Part shown: piece by piece, positions 34,619 to 43,320 of the stretch | How the letters are laid out: every line of letters begins with the position of its first letter | Numbering within the stretch: position 1 is the first letter of the stretch | DNA from: Oscillospiraceae bacterium | Lineage (GTDB): Bacteria; Bacillota; Clostridia; Oscillospirales; Oscillospiraceae | Direction: 5' to 3' | Length of the DNA: 64,000 bases | Assembly (NCBI GenBank): GCA_910574635.1 | Contig: CAJTCG010000018.1 | Coordinates: forward strand, 1 to 64,000 | Program-made: the position numbers and the translations under genes | Notes under the pieces: model-generated | Told to the model about the DNA's origin: nothing | Databases searched by the model: none | Seen by the model: only the letters and a program-made list of their open reading frames with translations

Positions 34619-35390
34619 AGGAAGCACTGATTAAAGCAAGTAAAAGCCAGGCAAACAGACAAAGGTAAAGGAAACGTCCAACAAAGGGCCATATTCTGGG
34701 ATAAATTCCTCGCTTTTCCAGTCCCAGCCCGGTCGAAGGGCGCAAAAACCTTAGGCGGGGCATAGGGAACCGCCCGCCCTGGCAAGCATGTACAGATTTG
34801 CGCTGGCGAAGAGAACGTGTAATCGGTTAAGATTTTTTCTCAGACCCCGGTAAACGGTTTTTCGAAAACCGAAAATGTTCTTCACAATCCTGCAGGGATG
34901 CTCCACCTTGCAGCGTACGGCAGTTTTTCGGTTTTCAATATACCGCTCCCAGTCAATGGCATTGTCTGAAACCTTGAGGAACCGGCCCGGCCTGCGGTTG
35001 ATGCGGTATTCAATGGCAAAAAGCTGCGGATTGCTTTTGATTTCTGTGGCGTCTACGATGCTGCCGCCCCGCATCATCCGTCCAGCCCGCTCCAGGCAGA
35101 TGCCCTTCTCGTCCAACAGATGCCGAAAGTGCAGCAGGGTCGTGGCGTCCGGAACATCCTGCTCGAAAAAGTTGAACCCCTTAAATTTGCGCATGGCATA
35201 GCTGTCATAAATTGCGTCCTCTACTCCTTCATCGGATAAGCTGAACCAGCATTGCAGCAGATACATCCGCAGCATGGTTTCTATCTCGATCGGCGGACGC
35301 CCGCGTTTCCCGGTTGGATAGTGGGGGACGACCAGCGATACCCATTCCTCCTCCGCGCCCCCTTTCCCTTACTTTATCACATCTTTTATC
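34619..35390 (-). mobile_element. Degraded IS5-family element
   Basis: The right part (34619-34795) is the outer end shared with the window start in inverted orientation. It contains the transposase remnant 34751-35275 plus upstream codons. The two copies, 34 kb apart and in opposite orientation, could recombine to invert the intervening DNA. The left end was not clearly located; 35390 is approximate. Confidence 0.6.
34751..35371 (-). pseudogene. IS5-family transposase with internal deletion
   Basis: KRGRPPIEIETMLRMYLLQCWFSLSDEG-type residues open the preserved part (I quote only the ends: KRGRPPIEIETM and DAIYDSYAMRKFKGF). PDATTLLHFRHLLDEKG and MMRGGSIVDATEI follow. The next residues (YRINRRPGRFLKVSDNAIDW) belong to the C-terminal third, so the central DDE catalytic region is deleted. 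No start codon precedes GKRGRPP in frame before a TAA near 35370. The product cannot be active. Confidence 0.75.
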
Positions 35391-35484
35391 ATTTGGGGGG
35401 ATTAAATCAGCGTTTCCCAAAGTTTTCAACCCGCTTGAACCCGGTAAAATCGGGGTCAATAGTAACAAACTGATAACACTGAAT

Positions 35485-35682
35485 TTACAGCCGTTTGGCA
35501 TAGTCCAGGCTGACCCACCCGGCCCCGCTTTTCAGCTTGCCCCATTTGGTGGTCCCCTTGCCGGTGGCTTCCTCCACAATGGTATAACCCCCCGGTTTGA
35601 TATAGCCCTTGGAACCATTTTTGATGTCCATTTCGTAAAGTGTGTGGTTTAGGGTGTGAAATGCAGGTGGTTGGCCTGACAA
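35485..35682 (-). pseudogene. SH3 domain remnant of a phage-type endolysin
   Basis: KGYIKPGGYTIVEEATGKGT, then KWGKLKSGAGWVSLDYAKRL and stop, is the C-terminal half of a bacterial SH3 (SH3b) domain as found at the end of prophage amidases. There is no catalytic part. The frame's first 20 residues do not look like SH3. It may be the missing tail of the truncated endolysin gene at 42493, now 7 kb away and inverted. Confidence 0.55.
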
Positions 35683-35880
35683 ATTATTTTATAATTAGGG
35701 TAAGAAGCCGGTCTCAAACGGTTTCGGCCAACGAAAAGCCGATTTTCCCAGAATGGAAGAATCCGCTGTGAAAACCTAACGGCCAGATCGCGGCGATCGC
35801 CACACAGGCAGCGCGCGCATCCGGCAAAGCTGTCAACACGCACAGCAGGGGGTTACTAAACGATAGTGAGGAGTGCTACA

Positions 35881-36664
35881 ATGAAAAATTCACGAAACGA
35901 ACGGATCGTCTTGGATTCCTGGCGAAGATGCGCACAGGCGGGACTCTCGCCTGATTCCACCCGGCAGCTTTACCCGCTCTCGGATCAGCAGCTTAAAACG
36001 CTGTGCGAGCAGTCGCACAACGACATTTCCGCCTTTGAGTCCTGTGCGGTGCCCGCCGCCGCCAGCCTGCCAAAAGCCTCCGCGTTTCTTCTGGTCAGCC
36101 AGCAGGGAATACTACTGAAAAAAAATACCTGAACTTCCGCTTTTCCGGCTTTTCAGACCTGGTTTCTCTTTTTCCGAGGCTCATGCGGGCACCAATGCCG
36201 TTGCCCTGTCCATTCGGCACAGCGAGCCGATGTGGACCTTCCCGCAGCAAAACTACTGCACCCTTTTAACGAACTGCACCCTGTACAGCGCCCCATTCAC
36301 CCCTGATCGCTCCTCTGTCACGTTAGCCATTGTTACAAACCAAAAGCAGATATCCGAGTGGCCTCCCGTGCTGCTCCGGCAGCTGATCAGCAGCATGTCG
36401 CTGGAGCTTCGGCAGGTGACACGCTCCCACATCCGCCAGAAAACGGAGTCCATCCATTTAACCGCGCGTCAGCGGACGATTCTTCTGCGCATCGCCGGAG
36501 GCATGACCGACCGGCAGATCGCGGCCGACCTGCACATCACCCAGGAAACCGTACAGTACCACAAAAAGAACCTGTACCGCCAGCTGGACGCCGAAAACGC
36601 CGTGCGGGCCGTGGTCAAAGCACTACAGCTGGGGCTGCTCTCGCTGGAAGATCTCCCGGTTTAG
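35881..36664 (+). pseudogene. GAF-LuxR transcriptional regulator split at an A8 tract
   Basis: Frame 1 starts at ATG 35881 (GAGGAGTGCTACA upstream) and reads SWRRCAQAGLSPDSTRQLYP to FLLVSQQGILLKKNT, then stops at 36130. Reading with one A fewer in the eight-A run at 36118-36125 continues KIPELPLF..., FSEAHAGTNAVALSIRHSEP (a GAF motif), YCTLLTNCTLYSAPF, and a LuxR helix-turn-helix LTARQRTILLRIAGGMTDRQ, IAADLHITQETVQYHKKNLY. The whole is about 260 residues: AcoR-like GAF sensor plus LuxR output. The single break in a homopolymer may be a mutation, a phase switch, transcript slippage or a sequencing error. It precedes the paralogue pair. Confidence 0.75.
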
Positions 36665-36830
36665 GCGGACCCGGACTGCGGAAACCGGTAGGATTCTGCA
36701 TCGCTCAGGCAAAACTACTGAAATTAGGGAATTGAAAAAGCTTTGCGTATTTTACATAATTAGCATGAGGTTTGAACCAAAGACACCTCGTATAAGCCCG
36801 GGCAGCTCACAAGTAAGGTAGGAGGTTTTT

Positions 36831-37451
36831 ATGAGCAGCAATGTGAACATCAAATATGTCAACCACTCCATGAATCTGGATCAGCCGTCTGTATTCGTAT
36901 TCACCAAAAACGAGATCCCCAGCTTCGACGCCCTGCGGGAGGGCGTGGCCTGGCGTGTGATTAACAAGGTCGGGCGCGGCTCCTCCTGCAACTTCACCTT
37001 CCCCATCTCCACTGAAATCAGCGCCTCCTGGAACGACGGATGCTGCCGGACGGCTATGCTGCCCGCAGTCATCGGAAGCCGCTTCTGCGTCGCCAAGGAC
37101 AGCACCGGCATTGTCCTTCGGGCCGATGGAAACGCCTCCAGCACGACCTCCATCGACGTTTGCAGCGACATCCAGACCCCAGGCGGCGTCAGCGTCAGCC
37201 TGTATAAGGACGGCCGCGTGGTCATGACCAAACAGGTCGTGTCCTACAATCAGAAGGCGACCTTCGTGCTGCATCCCAAGCTGTACTGGGGCCTGGCCTC
37301 CGAGATCCAGGAGGGCGACCAGCTCAGCTCCGCGGTCCTCAACTCGGACAGCTTCTTCGAGCAAGACCTGGAAGGCGTATCCGAGGTGACGGTGGGCCTG
37401 TACGGAAACGCCGAGGACGGATACTCCTTCAAAATCGACGGCTGGAAGTGA
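36831..37451 (+). CDS. Conserved protein of unknown function, paralogue 1
   Basis: A 206-residue protein without signal peptide or membrane segment, preceded by AAGGTAGGAGGTTTTT. It reads YVNHSMNLDQPSVFVFTKNE, PSFDALREGVAWRVINKVGR, FPISTEISASWNDG, then VLHPKLYWGLASEIQEGDQL and SFFEQDLEGVSEVTVGLYGN. Alternating short hydrophobic strands suggest an all-beta sandwich. I recall similar uncharacterised proteins in other phyla but no assigned function. It lies between the GAF-LuxR regulator and a second paralogue (37543 onward). The codons for the C-terminal third are nearly identical in both genes. Confidence 0.8.
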   Translation: MSSNVNIKYVNHSMNLDQPSVFVFTKNEIPSFDALREGVAWRVINKVGRGSSCNFTFPISTEISASWNDGCCRTAMLPAVIGSRFCVAKDSTGIVLRADGNASSTTSIDVCSDIQTPGGVSVSLYKDGRVVMTKQVVSYNQKATFVLHPKLYWGLASEIQEGDQLSSAVLNSDSFFEQDLEGVSEVTVGLYGNAEDGYSFKIDGWK

Positions 37452-37542
37452 CCCCCTCCGTCCCCGGCTTCCGCTGGAGAGGTCAAATCCAGCATATCCC
37501 ACCCACCGAACTCCCAAATCTATCATGAAAGGCTGTCTAATT

Positions 37543-38163
37543 ATGAGCAATCAAATCAAAATTACTTATGTGAACCGCTCCATGAACGAGGACCTCCCCA
37601 AGATCTTCCTGTTCCTCAAGAACGAGATCCCCACCTTCGACGCGCTGAAGGACGGCGTGGCCTGGCGCGTCATCCCCGACGTGGGCCGCGGCTCCCAGTG
37701 TACGGTGACCTATCCCATCGAAACCGCGGTCAGCGCCTCCTGGAATGACCACGCCTGCCGCACCGCCATGCTCACCGCCTCCATCGGCAAACGCTACCAC
37801 ATCATAGAGGACGGGACCGGCATCACCATCGACGAGGACGGCAACGCCGGCAACACCCGCTCCATCGACGTGGCCAATGATATCCGAGTACCCGGCGGCA
37901 TCAGCGTCGATCTATACAAGGACGGGAAGCTGATGATGCGGAAAAAGACGGTGGCCTACGACCAGAAGGCGACCTTCGTGCTGCATCCCAAGCTGTATTG
38001 GGGCCTGGCCTCCGAGATTCAGGAGGGCGATCAGCTCAGCTCCGCGGTCCTCAACTCGGACAGCTTCTTCGAGCAAGACCTGGAAGGCGTGTCTGAGGTG
38101 ACGGTGGGCCTGTACGGGAATCCCGAGGAAGGCTATCGCTTTGAGGTCGAAAGCCAGAAGTAA
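37543..38163 (+). CDS. Conserved protein of unknown function, paralogue 2
   Basis: A 206-residue protein starting at ATG 37543 (MSNQIKITYVNRSMNEDLPK); an ATG at 37525 is in frame but its ribosome site is weaker than AAGGCTG-like bases allow deciding. It shares the whole layout of paralogue 1: FLFLKNEIPTFDALKDGVAW, GRGSQCTVTYPIETAVSASW, then VLHPKLYWGLASEIQEGDQL and EQDLEGVSEVTVGLYGN. The N-terminal two thirds have diverged (about 55-60 percent identity by eye), while the last third is almost identical in DNA. No catalytic motif is evident. Together with the nitrilase-like gene it may form one functional unit. Confidence 0.8.
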   Translation: MSNQIKITYVNRSMNEDLPKIFLFLKNEIPTFDALKDGVAWRVIPDVGRGSQCTVTYPIETAVSASWNDHACRTAMLTASIGKRYHIIEDGTGITIDEDGNAGNTRSIDVANDIRVPGGISVDLYKDGKLMMRKKTVAYDQKATFVLHPKLYWGLASEIQEGDQLSSAVLNSDSFFEQDLEGVSEVTVGLYGNPEEGYRFEVESQK

Positions 38164-38224
38164 GCCTGCGCCTTTGGATACCCGCTCATCGCTGCCGGAG
38201 CGGCGCTCCAGCGCTGTTTGAGGA

Positions 38225-38280
38225 AAGCCAGTCCCTCCCGGGAAGGCCGGCCGTCCGCCCGGGAAGAGACTGGCCTTTTT
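38225..38280 (+). terminator. Terminator-like hairpin between paralogue 2 and the nitrilase-like gene
   Basis: GCCAGTC and CCCGGG pair with CCCGGG and GACTGGC around a GC-rich loop, followed by CTTTTT. It ends the paralogue transcript or attenuates reading into the next gene, 70 bases on. Confidence 0.75.
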
Positions 38281-38349
38281 CTGTCTGGCCGCCGCGCCAA
38301 CAGCTGCGCGGCGTGCCAGAGCGATTTGGATATAAACGGAGTTGAATAT

Positions 38350-39777
38350 ATGCCAGAATATTCAAAAGTACAGTTTATCGCATGGGAGATCTACACCGGG
38401 GCGGTATATGGACCGTCGGGCGCGGACCATTATGCCGGCCTCGCTCCGGCGGCGGGAGACCGGCGGTTTCATGTGCTCAGCCAATGCCTGGATATCATGG
38501 CGCGCGTCGAGTTCACCCGCCGGGCCATTGAGACGGCCTATAAAAATGCGCAGGCGGATTCCGAAACACTGAAAATCTTTATGGCGCCGGAGTTCCTATA
38601 CAGAGGGGCGGCAGGGGCGTACTTCTACGACCTGCTGAACGGCTGGGAGAAGGCGCCCGCCTCCTTTGGCCCCCTGCCCGCTTATTTTAAAGGGCCTTGG
38701 GGCGGCCTGTTTGGCGAGCTGCGGGCATTGGCGGCAGAGGAGCGGTTCCAGGACTGGGTCTTTGTATTCGGCAGCGCCATAGGCGCCAGCTTTCCTCTCT
38801 CCTCCGTAATTCCCGGCGATCCCCGCTTTTCCGCTGCCACGGGCTGCAACATAGCGCTGATCCAATGCGGCGGCAGTACGCCGCGGCAGCGCGACGCCTG
38901 CTACTTCACCGAAAAGCACCTGAAGTCTGCCATTGACTTCGTGAACTTCACCCTGCGCAATGCCACGCCGCGGATACTCACCGATCAGGACATCGCCCAT
39001 GGCAGCCAGCCCACCTGGAGAATTCTGGACCGCTTGATCCAGGAGGACCCCAACGGTCTGGGCGGCTCCCTGTTCCGGTTTCCCCACCTCCGCAGAAGCG
39101 GCGGGCAGATCCTCCAGTTCGGCCTTGAGCTGTGCCTGGACCACTGCGTGGGCTATGTCACCGCCGGCGGCGCGCCCTCGCCCACCGGCCGGCTGGCTGC
39201 AGGCACAACCCTGGTGGATATCCAGCTTGTGCCCTCCTGCGGGATGTCGCTGATTCCAACCTCCCTCGCCCTCGGCCCTCGGAGCGGTCCGCGGAATTTC
39301 TCCTATGCCTTCAACTGCGATGGACTGATCCCGATAGGCGGCAGCGGCCATGACCGCAATACGCACATTCAGCTCTGGAACGAGCTTGAGAGCGGGGAAG
39401 GCTACCAAGCAAATGAAGTGGCGGTCATTCGGAGAGGCTATGCCGAAGCGGGGCATATCCCCGTCGATGCCGCCGCCGCGGATCTGTCGGCGCTGGCTCC
39501 GGCCGAGGAAATCCCGCACACCCTCAGGATCGATGTGCAAAACATTTTGGCCGGCGACCTCTGGCGCAGCCACGAGCCCTTCCGGACAGGCCAAAACAAC
39601 CACGGGCAGTTCTGGCCCCACGGACCCGGCTTCATCCGCACGCTGGACCCCCAGCCGTTGGCGGAGGCCCGTGAATCCCTGATTCCATCCGCAAATGGGG
39701 CAGGGCCGTCCCTGCCGCTGCATGAGCATCCCGCCACCGCCTTGAAGGCGCTGGCCAGCGGGGAGGAAACGAGCTGA
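38350..39777 (+). CDS. Nitrilase-superfamily (carbon-nitrogen hydrolase) protein
   Basis: A 475-residue protein with a Glu-Lys-Cys pattern of the nitrilase fold: the Glu in KIFMAPEFLYRG (about residue 80), a Lys in CYFTEKHLKSAIDF (about 197) and the Cys in FGLELCLDHCVGYV (about 263). It is larger than usual amidases, with an extra C-terminal 120 residues. These enzymes hydrolyse or condense amides and nitriles through the Cys. The ATG at 38350 follows CGGAGTTGAAT; an in-frame extension upstream crosses the terminator. Context with two unassigned beta-type paralogues and a GAF regulator is unusual. Substrate unknown. Confidence 0.72.
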   Translation: MPEYSKVQFIAWEIYTGAVYGPSGADHYAGLAPAAGDRRFHVLSQCLDIMARVEFTRRAIETAYKNAQADSETLKIFMAPEFLYRGAAGAYFYDLLNGWEKAPASFGPLPAYFKGPWGGLFGELRALAAEERFQDWVFVFGSAIGASFPLSSVIPGDPRFSAATGCNIALIQCGGSTPRQRDACYFTEKHLKSAIDFVNFTLRNATPRILTDQDIAHGSQPTWRILDRLIQEDPNGLGGSLFRFPHLRRSGGQILQFGLELCLDHCVGYVTAGGAPSPTGRLAAGTTLVDIQLVPSCGMSLIPTSLALGPRSGPRNFSYAFNCDGLIPIGGSGHDRNTHIQLWNELESGEGYQANEVAVIRRGYAEAGHIPVDAAAADLSALAPAEEIPHTLRIDVQNILAGDLWRSHEPFRTGQNNHGQFWPHGPGFIRTLDPQPLAEARESLIPSANGAGPSLPLHEHPATALKALASGEETS

Positions 39778-39971
39778 GCTTCGCGCGGCGGCCTGACCCA
39801 CCGTGCGAAGCGGCGCGGCTGAAGCAAGGCCGCGGCCCCAAGCTAACAGTTTTTTACCGGCGGAGTGCCCCTGCCCGTCCGGCGCCCTCGGAGCGGCGGC
39901 AATTTTCGTCCGTTCCGGGGGCTGCTTTTGGGCGTTTTAGCACTGCGACGCGATATTCTGCGCCCCAAAAG

Positions 39972-41169
39972 CTATATCCCCAGCATGACCGACGAATGGA
40001 ATACCTCCGCCTCATGGGTAAACTCCACGCCGCCGGAATACTTTTCCGCAATCGCCTCCACGCTGGCCAGGCCAAAGCCGCTGTGCTGGTCTTTGGTGGA
40101 CAGATAGCGGCCTGCCTCCATTTTTACGGTCCCGTTAAAGCCGTTGTCCACGGTGACCGCCAGCATCTTCCCGAAGCAGGCCATGTTGAAGCGGATAAAA
40201 CGGGCCTCGCCCTCCACCAGAAGCGCGGCGTCAAACGCGTTTTCCAGCAGGTTCCCGATCAGGACGGACAGATCAATATCCTGGACGGCCAGATCCGCCG
40301 GGATCGCAATACGCGCTGAAAAGCAGATGTCCTGCTCCGCCGACAGCATTCGATAATAGTCGGCCACCGTGTTCACCACGGCGTTATCGCACAGCTTGGG
40401 GATTTCGAGCTCCTTCGTGACCAGCAGGTAATGGTCCAAATACTGCTCCACCTCCTTTACGTTCCCGCCTTGGAGGAAGCCCTGTATCGTAATCATATGG
40501 TGTTTGAGATCATGGCGCATCCGCCGGGTTGCCTCCATATTGTTGCTGATCCGGCGGTATTGCTCCACCTGAAGGGAGAGCTGGCAATGCAGCTCGTCAT
40601 ATTTCCGCTGGGCGCTCATTTTCTCATGTGTGATGTCCAATAGCTTGAAGCAGATGCCGTTCATCGCAAAAATTGAGATCAGCAGAGCGATATAGAGAAG
40701 CAAATTCATTGGCTCATAAAGATTGAGGTAGCCGAAGCAGATCAGGCCGCTGGACAGCGCCACGCACAAAACGATGGACAGCGTGGATATGTAGATGCTC
40801 TCCCTGTTCGTAAAGCTGTCCGCCATGATTTGGTAGTGCCGCTTGAGGACGAAAAACAAAACGGGCAGGAACGCCGCGGCCGCCAGAAGCAGAATCAGCG
40901 GCGTACAAATACCACAGGAAGCAGAAAATCAGGCTCACAAAAAAAGCCATGTTGACCTTGACAAACAGCCAGGGGTCGGAGGCCGACGCACGGTGCAGCG
41001 CACATCCTGTCAGCGCGAACGCCGCCGCAAGCCCCGCAAACAGAATCAGCATAACGGCCCCGGTTTTCCGGAGGGGAAAGCGAAGCTGCCCCGCAAAAGG
41101 CTGAATGCACAGGAGCGCAAAGGGCCCAATCTGTATCAGCCAGCCGAAAAACAGTCTCCAAAAGATCAC
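39972..41169 (-). pseudogene. Agr-type sensor histidine kinase, frameshifted
   Basis: The gene starts with GTG at 41169, overlapping the regulator stop (GTGA). Frame 1 gives membrane helices (MIFWRLFFGWLIQIGPFALL..., FVKVNMAFFVSLIFCFLW) to about 40915. There one base is lost or gained and the protein continues in frame 2: CGICTPLILLLAAAAFLPVL, then RMRHDLKHHMITIQGFLQGG with the phospho-acceptor His, CDNAVVNTVADYY, IGNLLENAFDAALLV (N box) and HSGFGLASVEAIAEKYSGG. That is a GHKL kinase of the AgrC type, about 400 residues in total. The one-base break could be real or a sequence error. Confidence 0.8.
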
Positions 41170-41879
41170 TCCTCAGCCCTCCTCGCTAAACGAAAGAGAA
41201 AGCTTTGATACTGTCTTTTCAGCTCGGTCCGATTGCTTCTGGACAGCATGATCTCTGTGCCGCCTGCTAAAATTACCCGGTCAAACAGGAAGGACTCCAC
41301 AAACCGCATATTCACCACATAGCTGCGCTGCGCCCGCAGGAAAGCATCGTCCAGCTGTTCAAACAGCGCGTCCAGAGAGGTATAGGTGCGGAAGTCGCTT
41401 TTGGCGGTATGTACAATGCACAGCTTGTTCAGCACTTCGATAAACACGATCTGCTCCATCGGCACCGGAATCGTTCCCTGATTCGTCTTTATCACCAGGC
41501 TTTTCCGGGGAGGTTCCCCCAGCCGCATCAGGCACCGCTCCATCGCCTCCGCCACAGACTGGGCGCTCAGCGGCTTCGTGAGATAGTGGGCGGCGTTCAG
41601 CCGGAAGGCTTCCACGGCATACTCCCGGCTGACGGTGGTGAACACGATCTGCTGGCGGGCCAGGGCACCGGCCCGCTCCGCCGCCTCCATCCCGTTCATG
41701 CCGGGCAGGTAGATGTCCATAAAAAGAATGTCATACCGCTGAGCTGACGCCAAAAAATCCTCCCCGCCGGAAAATACATCTATGACGGCCTCCAGCCTCT
41801 TTTTTTCGCAAAATGCCTGGACCATCTCCCGCAGCAGGAGCAGCTCGTTCTTTTCATCATCACACAAAGCGATATGCAA
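41166..41879 (-). CDS. LytTR-family response regulator (AgrA-like)
   Basis: A 237-residue regulator. Receiver domain: HIALCDDEKNELLLLREMVQ, phospho-acceptor Asp in YDILFMDIYLPGMNGMEAAE, and HYLTKPLSAQSVAEAMER. C-terminal LytTR DNA-binding domain: LVIKTNQGTIPVPMEQIVFI, then YTSLDALFEQLDDAFLRAQR and SYVVNMRFVESF. I choose TTG at 41879 because GGGGAGATTGAT precedes it and it places IALCDDE at the right distance. It forms an operon with the AgrC-like kinase. No precursor peptide or AgrB gene is visible nearby. Confidence 0.88.
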   Translation of the reverse strand: MHIALCDDEKNELLLLREMVQAFCEKKRLEAVIDVFSGGEDFLASAQRYDILFMDIYLPGMNGMEAAERAGALARQQIVFTTVSREYAVEAFRLNAAHYLTKPLSAQSVAEAMERCLMRLGEPPRKSLVIKTNQGTIPVPMEQIVFIEVLNKLCIVHTAKSDFRTYTSLDALFEQLDDAFLRAQRSYVVNMRFVESFLFDRVILAGGTEIMLSRSNRTELKRQYQSFLFRLARRAEE

Positions 41880-41977
41880 ATCAATCTCCCCTTCAGACCG
41901 GCGGCGCAAAATACCGGACGTGCGCCTGTCAGTATGAGCCGGCGCGCGGCTTTTGGCCGGTCAGCGCCCCAGTACTG

Positions 41978-42013
41978 CAAAAACCCCTGTGTCCGTACCA
42001 ACACAGGAGTTTT
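41978..42013 (-). terminator. Minus-strand terminator upstream of the regulator gene
   Basis: AAAACTCCTGTGT, eight-base loop, ACACAGGGGTTTT then T, read on the minus strand. It ends about 100 bases before the regulator start, so it either ends a lost upstream gene or attenuates the two-component operon. Confidence 0.6.
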
Positions 42014-42480
42014 GGGCGGCTCACCGGATTCCTTGCTGCCGGTATTTGAAACTCAGGCCATCGGAGTCAGGGACGGGCGAATTCTAATCGACACGGATAA
42101 ATCCGACGGCACCGCCGGGAGGGGCTGGCGGTGCTGAGCCGCCTGTCCTCTTAGCCGGATCAATCGGAGTAAGGCGGAAGCATTGCTGTACCCTGGATAA
42201 GCCTTTTTACGTTTGTATTATAACACAGCAGATAAAAATTTCCATACTGATTTGGCAAAAATAATATGCCTTTCCGTAAATATGTAAGCGGAGGGAACGG
42301 CAACGTCTTGAGTGGGGGAACCGCATAGCCCGTGGCCAAGATTTGGATTTACCGGGAGCAGGGCGGCGTTCTACGCTTTCGCTGGAGGCGAGGCCGGTTT
42401 TTGGGGACTGATAAAGCACAGCGACCACAAGTATAGCGGCAGCAGCGGCACCGATGCCGGAGGCCAAGCCCCCGGCAGGA
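42014..42480. other. Intergenic, no supported gene
   Basis: About 470 bases. CACCGCC and GGCGGTG (about 42107-42130) form a hairpin. The 3' part reads like phage-derived coding debris in several frames, none with a ribosome site. It leads to the endolysin-like gene's TAGGAGA site. Confidence 0.4.
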
Positions 42481-42492
42481 TAGGAGAAAGCA

Positions 42493-43134
42493 ATGGCACA
42501 CATGAAAAGCAAAACCCTGGTCGAAAAGGCCGTTGACATCGCAAAGAACTATAAGACCCTTTATGTTATGGGCTGCTTTGGCTCGCCTATGACGGCAGCA
42601 AACAAGACCAGGTACACGCAAAATCACAGTTATAACAAAGCGGCGGCAAGGGCGGCCATGATTAAAGCCGCCACATCCGACACGTTCGGATTTGATTGCG
42701 TTAATCTAATCAAGGGCATCTTGTGGGGGTGGAGCGGCAGCAAAATCAAAACTTACGGCGGAGCTACATACCCCACGACTACCGCCATTAGCGCCGGGGC
42801 TTGCCCGGACGTTGGAGCGGACGGCATGATCGCGAGGTGTACCGGCGTCAGCACCACCGGCTGGACCTCCATGGTGCCGGGGGAGGCGGTATGGATGAGC
42901 GGACACATCGGCATTTACATCGGGGACGGGCTTGCCGTCGAGTGTACCCCGAAGTGGGAAAACAAGGTCCAGATCACCGCCGTTGGAAACATTGGAGCAA
43001 AGGCCGGGTATAACACCAGGACCTGGACCAAGCACGGCAGAATTCCCTGGGTTGACTATTCGGATCACAGCTCCGGCCCGGACACCGGCCGCCACGCCGA
43101 AAGAGGTCACAGCAAAGGACGCCCAGACTTTTAA
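42493..43134 (+). pseudogene. Phage-type endolysin (NlpC/P60-like), frameshifted and lacking its tail
   Basis: MAHMKSKTLVEKAVDIAKNY starts after TAGGAGAAAGCA. FGFDCVNLIKGILWGWSG carries the catalytic-type Cys (residue 77), and GEAVWMSGHIGIYIGDGLAV the His, as in phage cell-wall hydrolases of the NlpC/P60-like group. After RIPWVDYS a one-base shift occurs near 43075; the other frame continues ATPKEVTAKDAQTFNKTLAG, the linker to a C-terminal domain that is absent. An SH3 remnant of that kind lies at 35485-35682 on the other strand. It is a leftover of a prophage. Confidence 0.7.
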
Positions 43135-43254
43135 CAAGACCCTGGCCGGGATCTACGCCGTAAACGCCGCAATAGTCCCTGCCGTCATACCGCAAGCAGA
43201 TCCTATCCCAATGGGAGCTGTCCAATCGCGATAGGTAATCCTTTGATGTTATCT

Positions 43255-43320
43255 CTTGATTTTCCCCCGCTCTAAACCGGACGTGAGACTTCCGCCTCAT
43301 CCGGCTTCTCTTGTCGCCAC
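43255..43320 (-). mobile_element. Possible group II intron RNA fragment
   Basis: On the minus strand GAAGCCGGATGAGGCGGAAG is followed by TCTCACGTCCGGTTTAGAGC. GCCGGATGA and TCACGTCCGG pair as a hairpin; this GCCGGATGAGGCGAAAGTC-like stem is familiar from bacterial group II intron regions. No reverse transcriptase remains. Identification is from memory of the motif and needs a covariance-model test. Confidence 0.4.

Noticed and set aside
41780-42004. Possible AgrD-like peptide upstream of the LytTR regulator
   Set aside because: The 74-codon frame overlaps the regulator gene, lacks the amphipathic-Cys-acidic layout of AgrD and has no AgrB partner.
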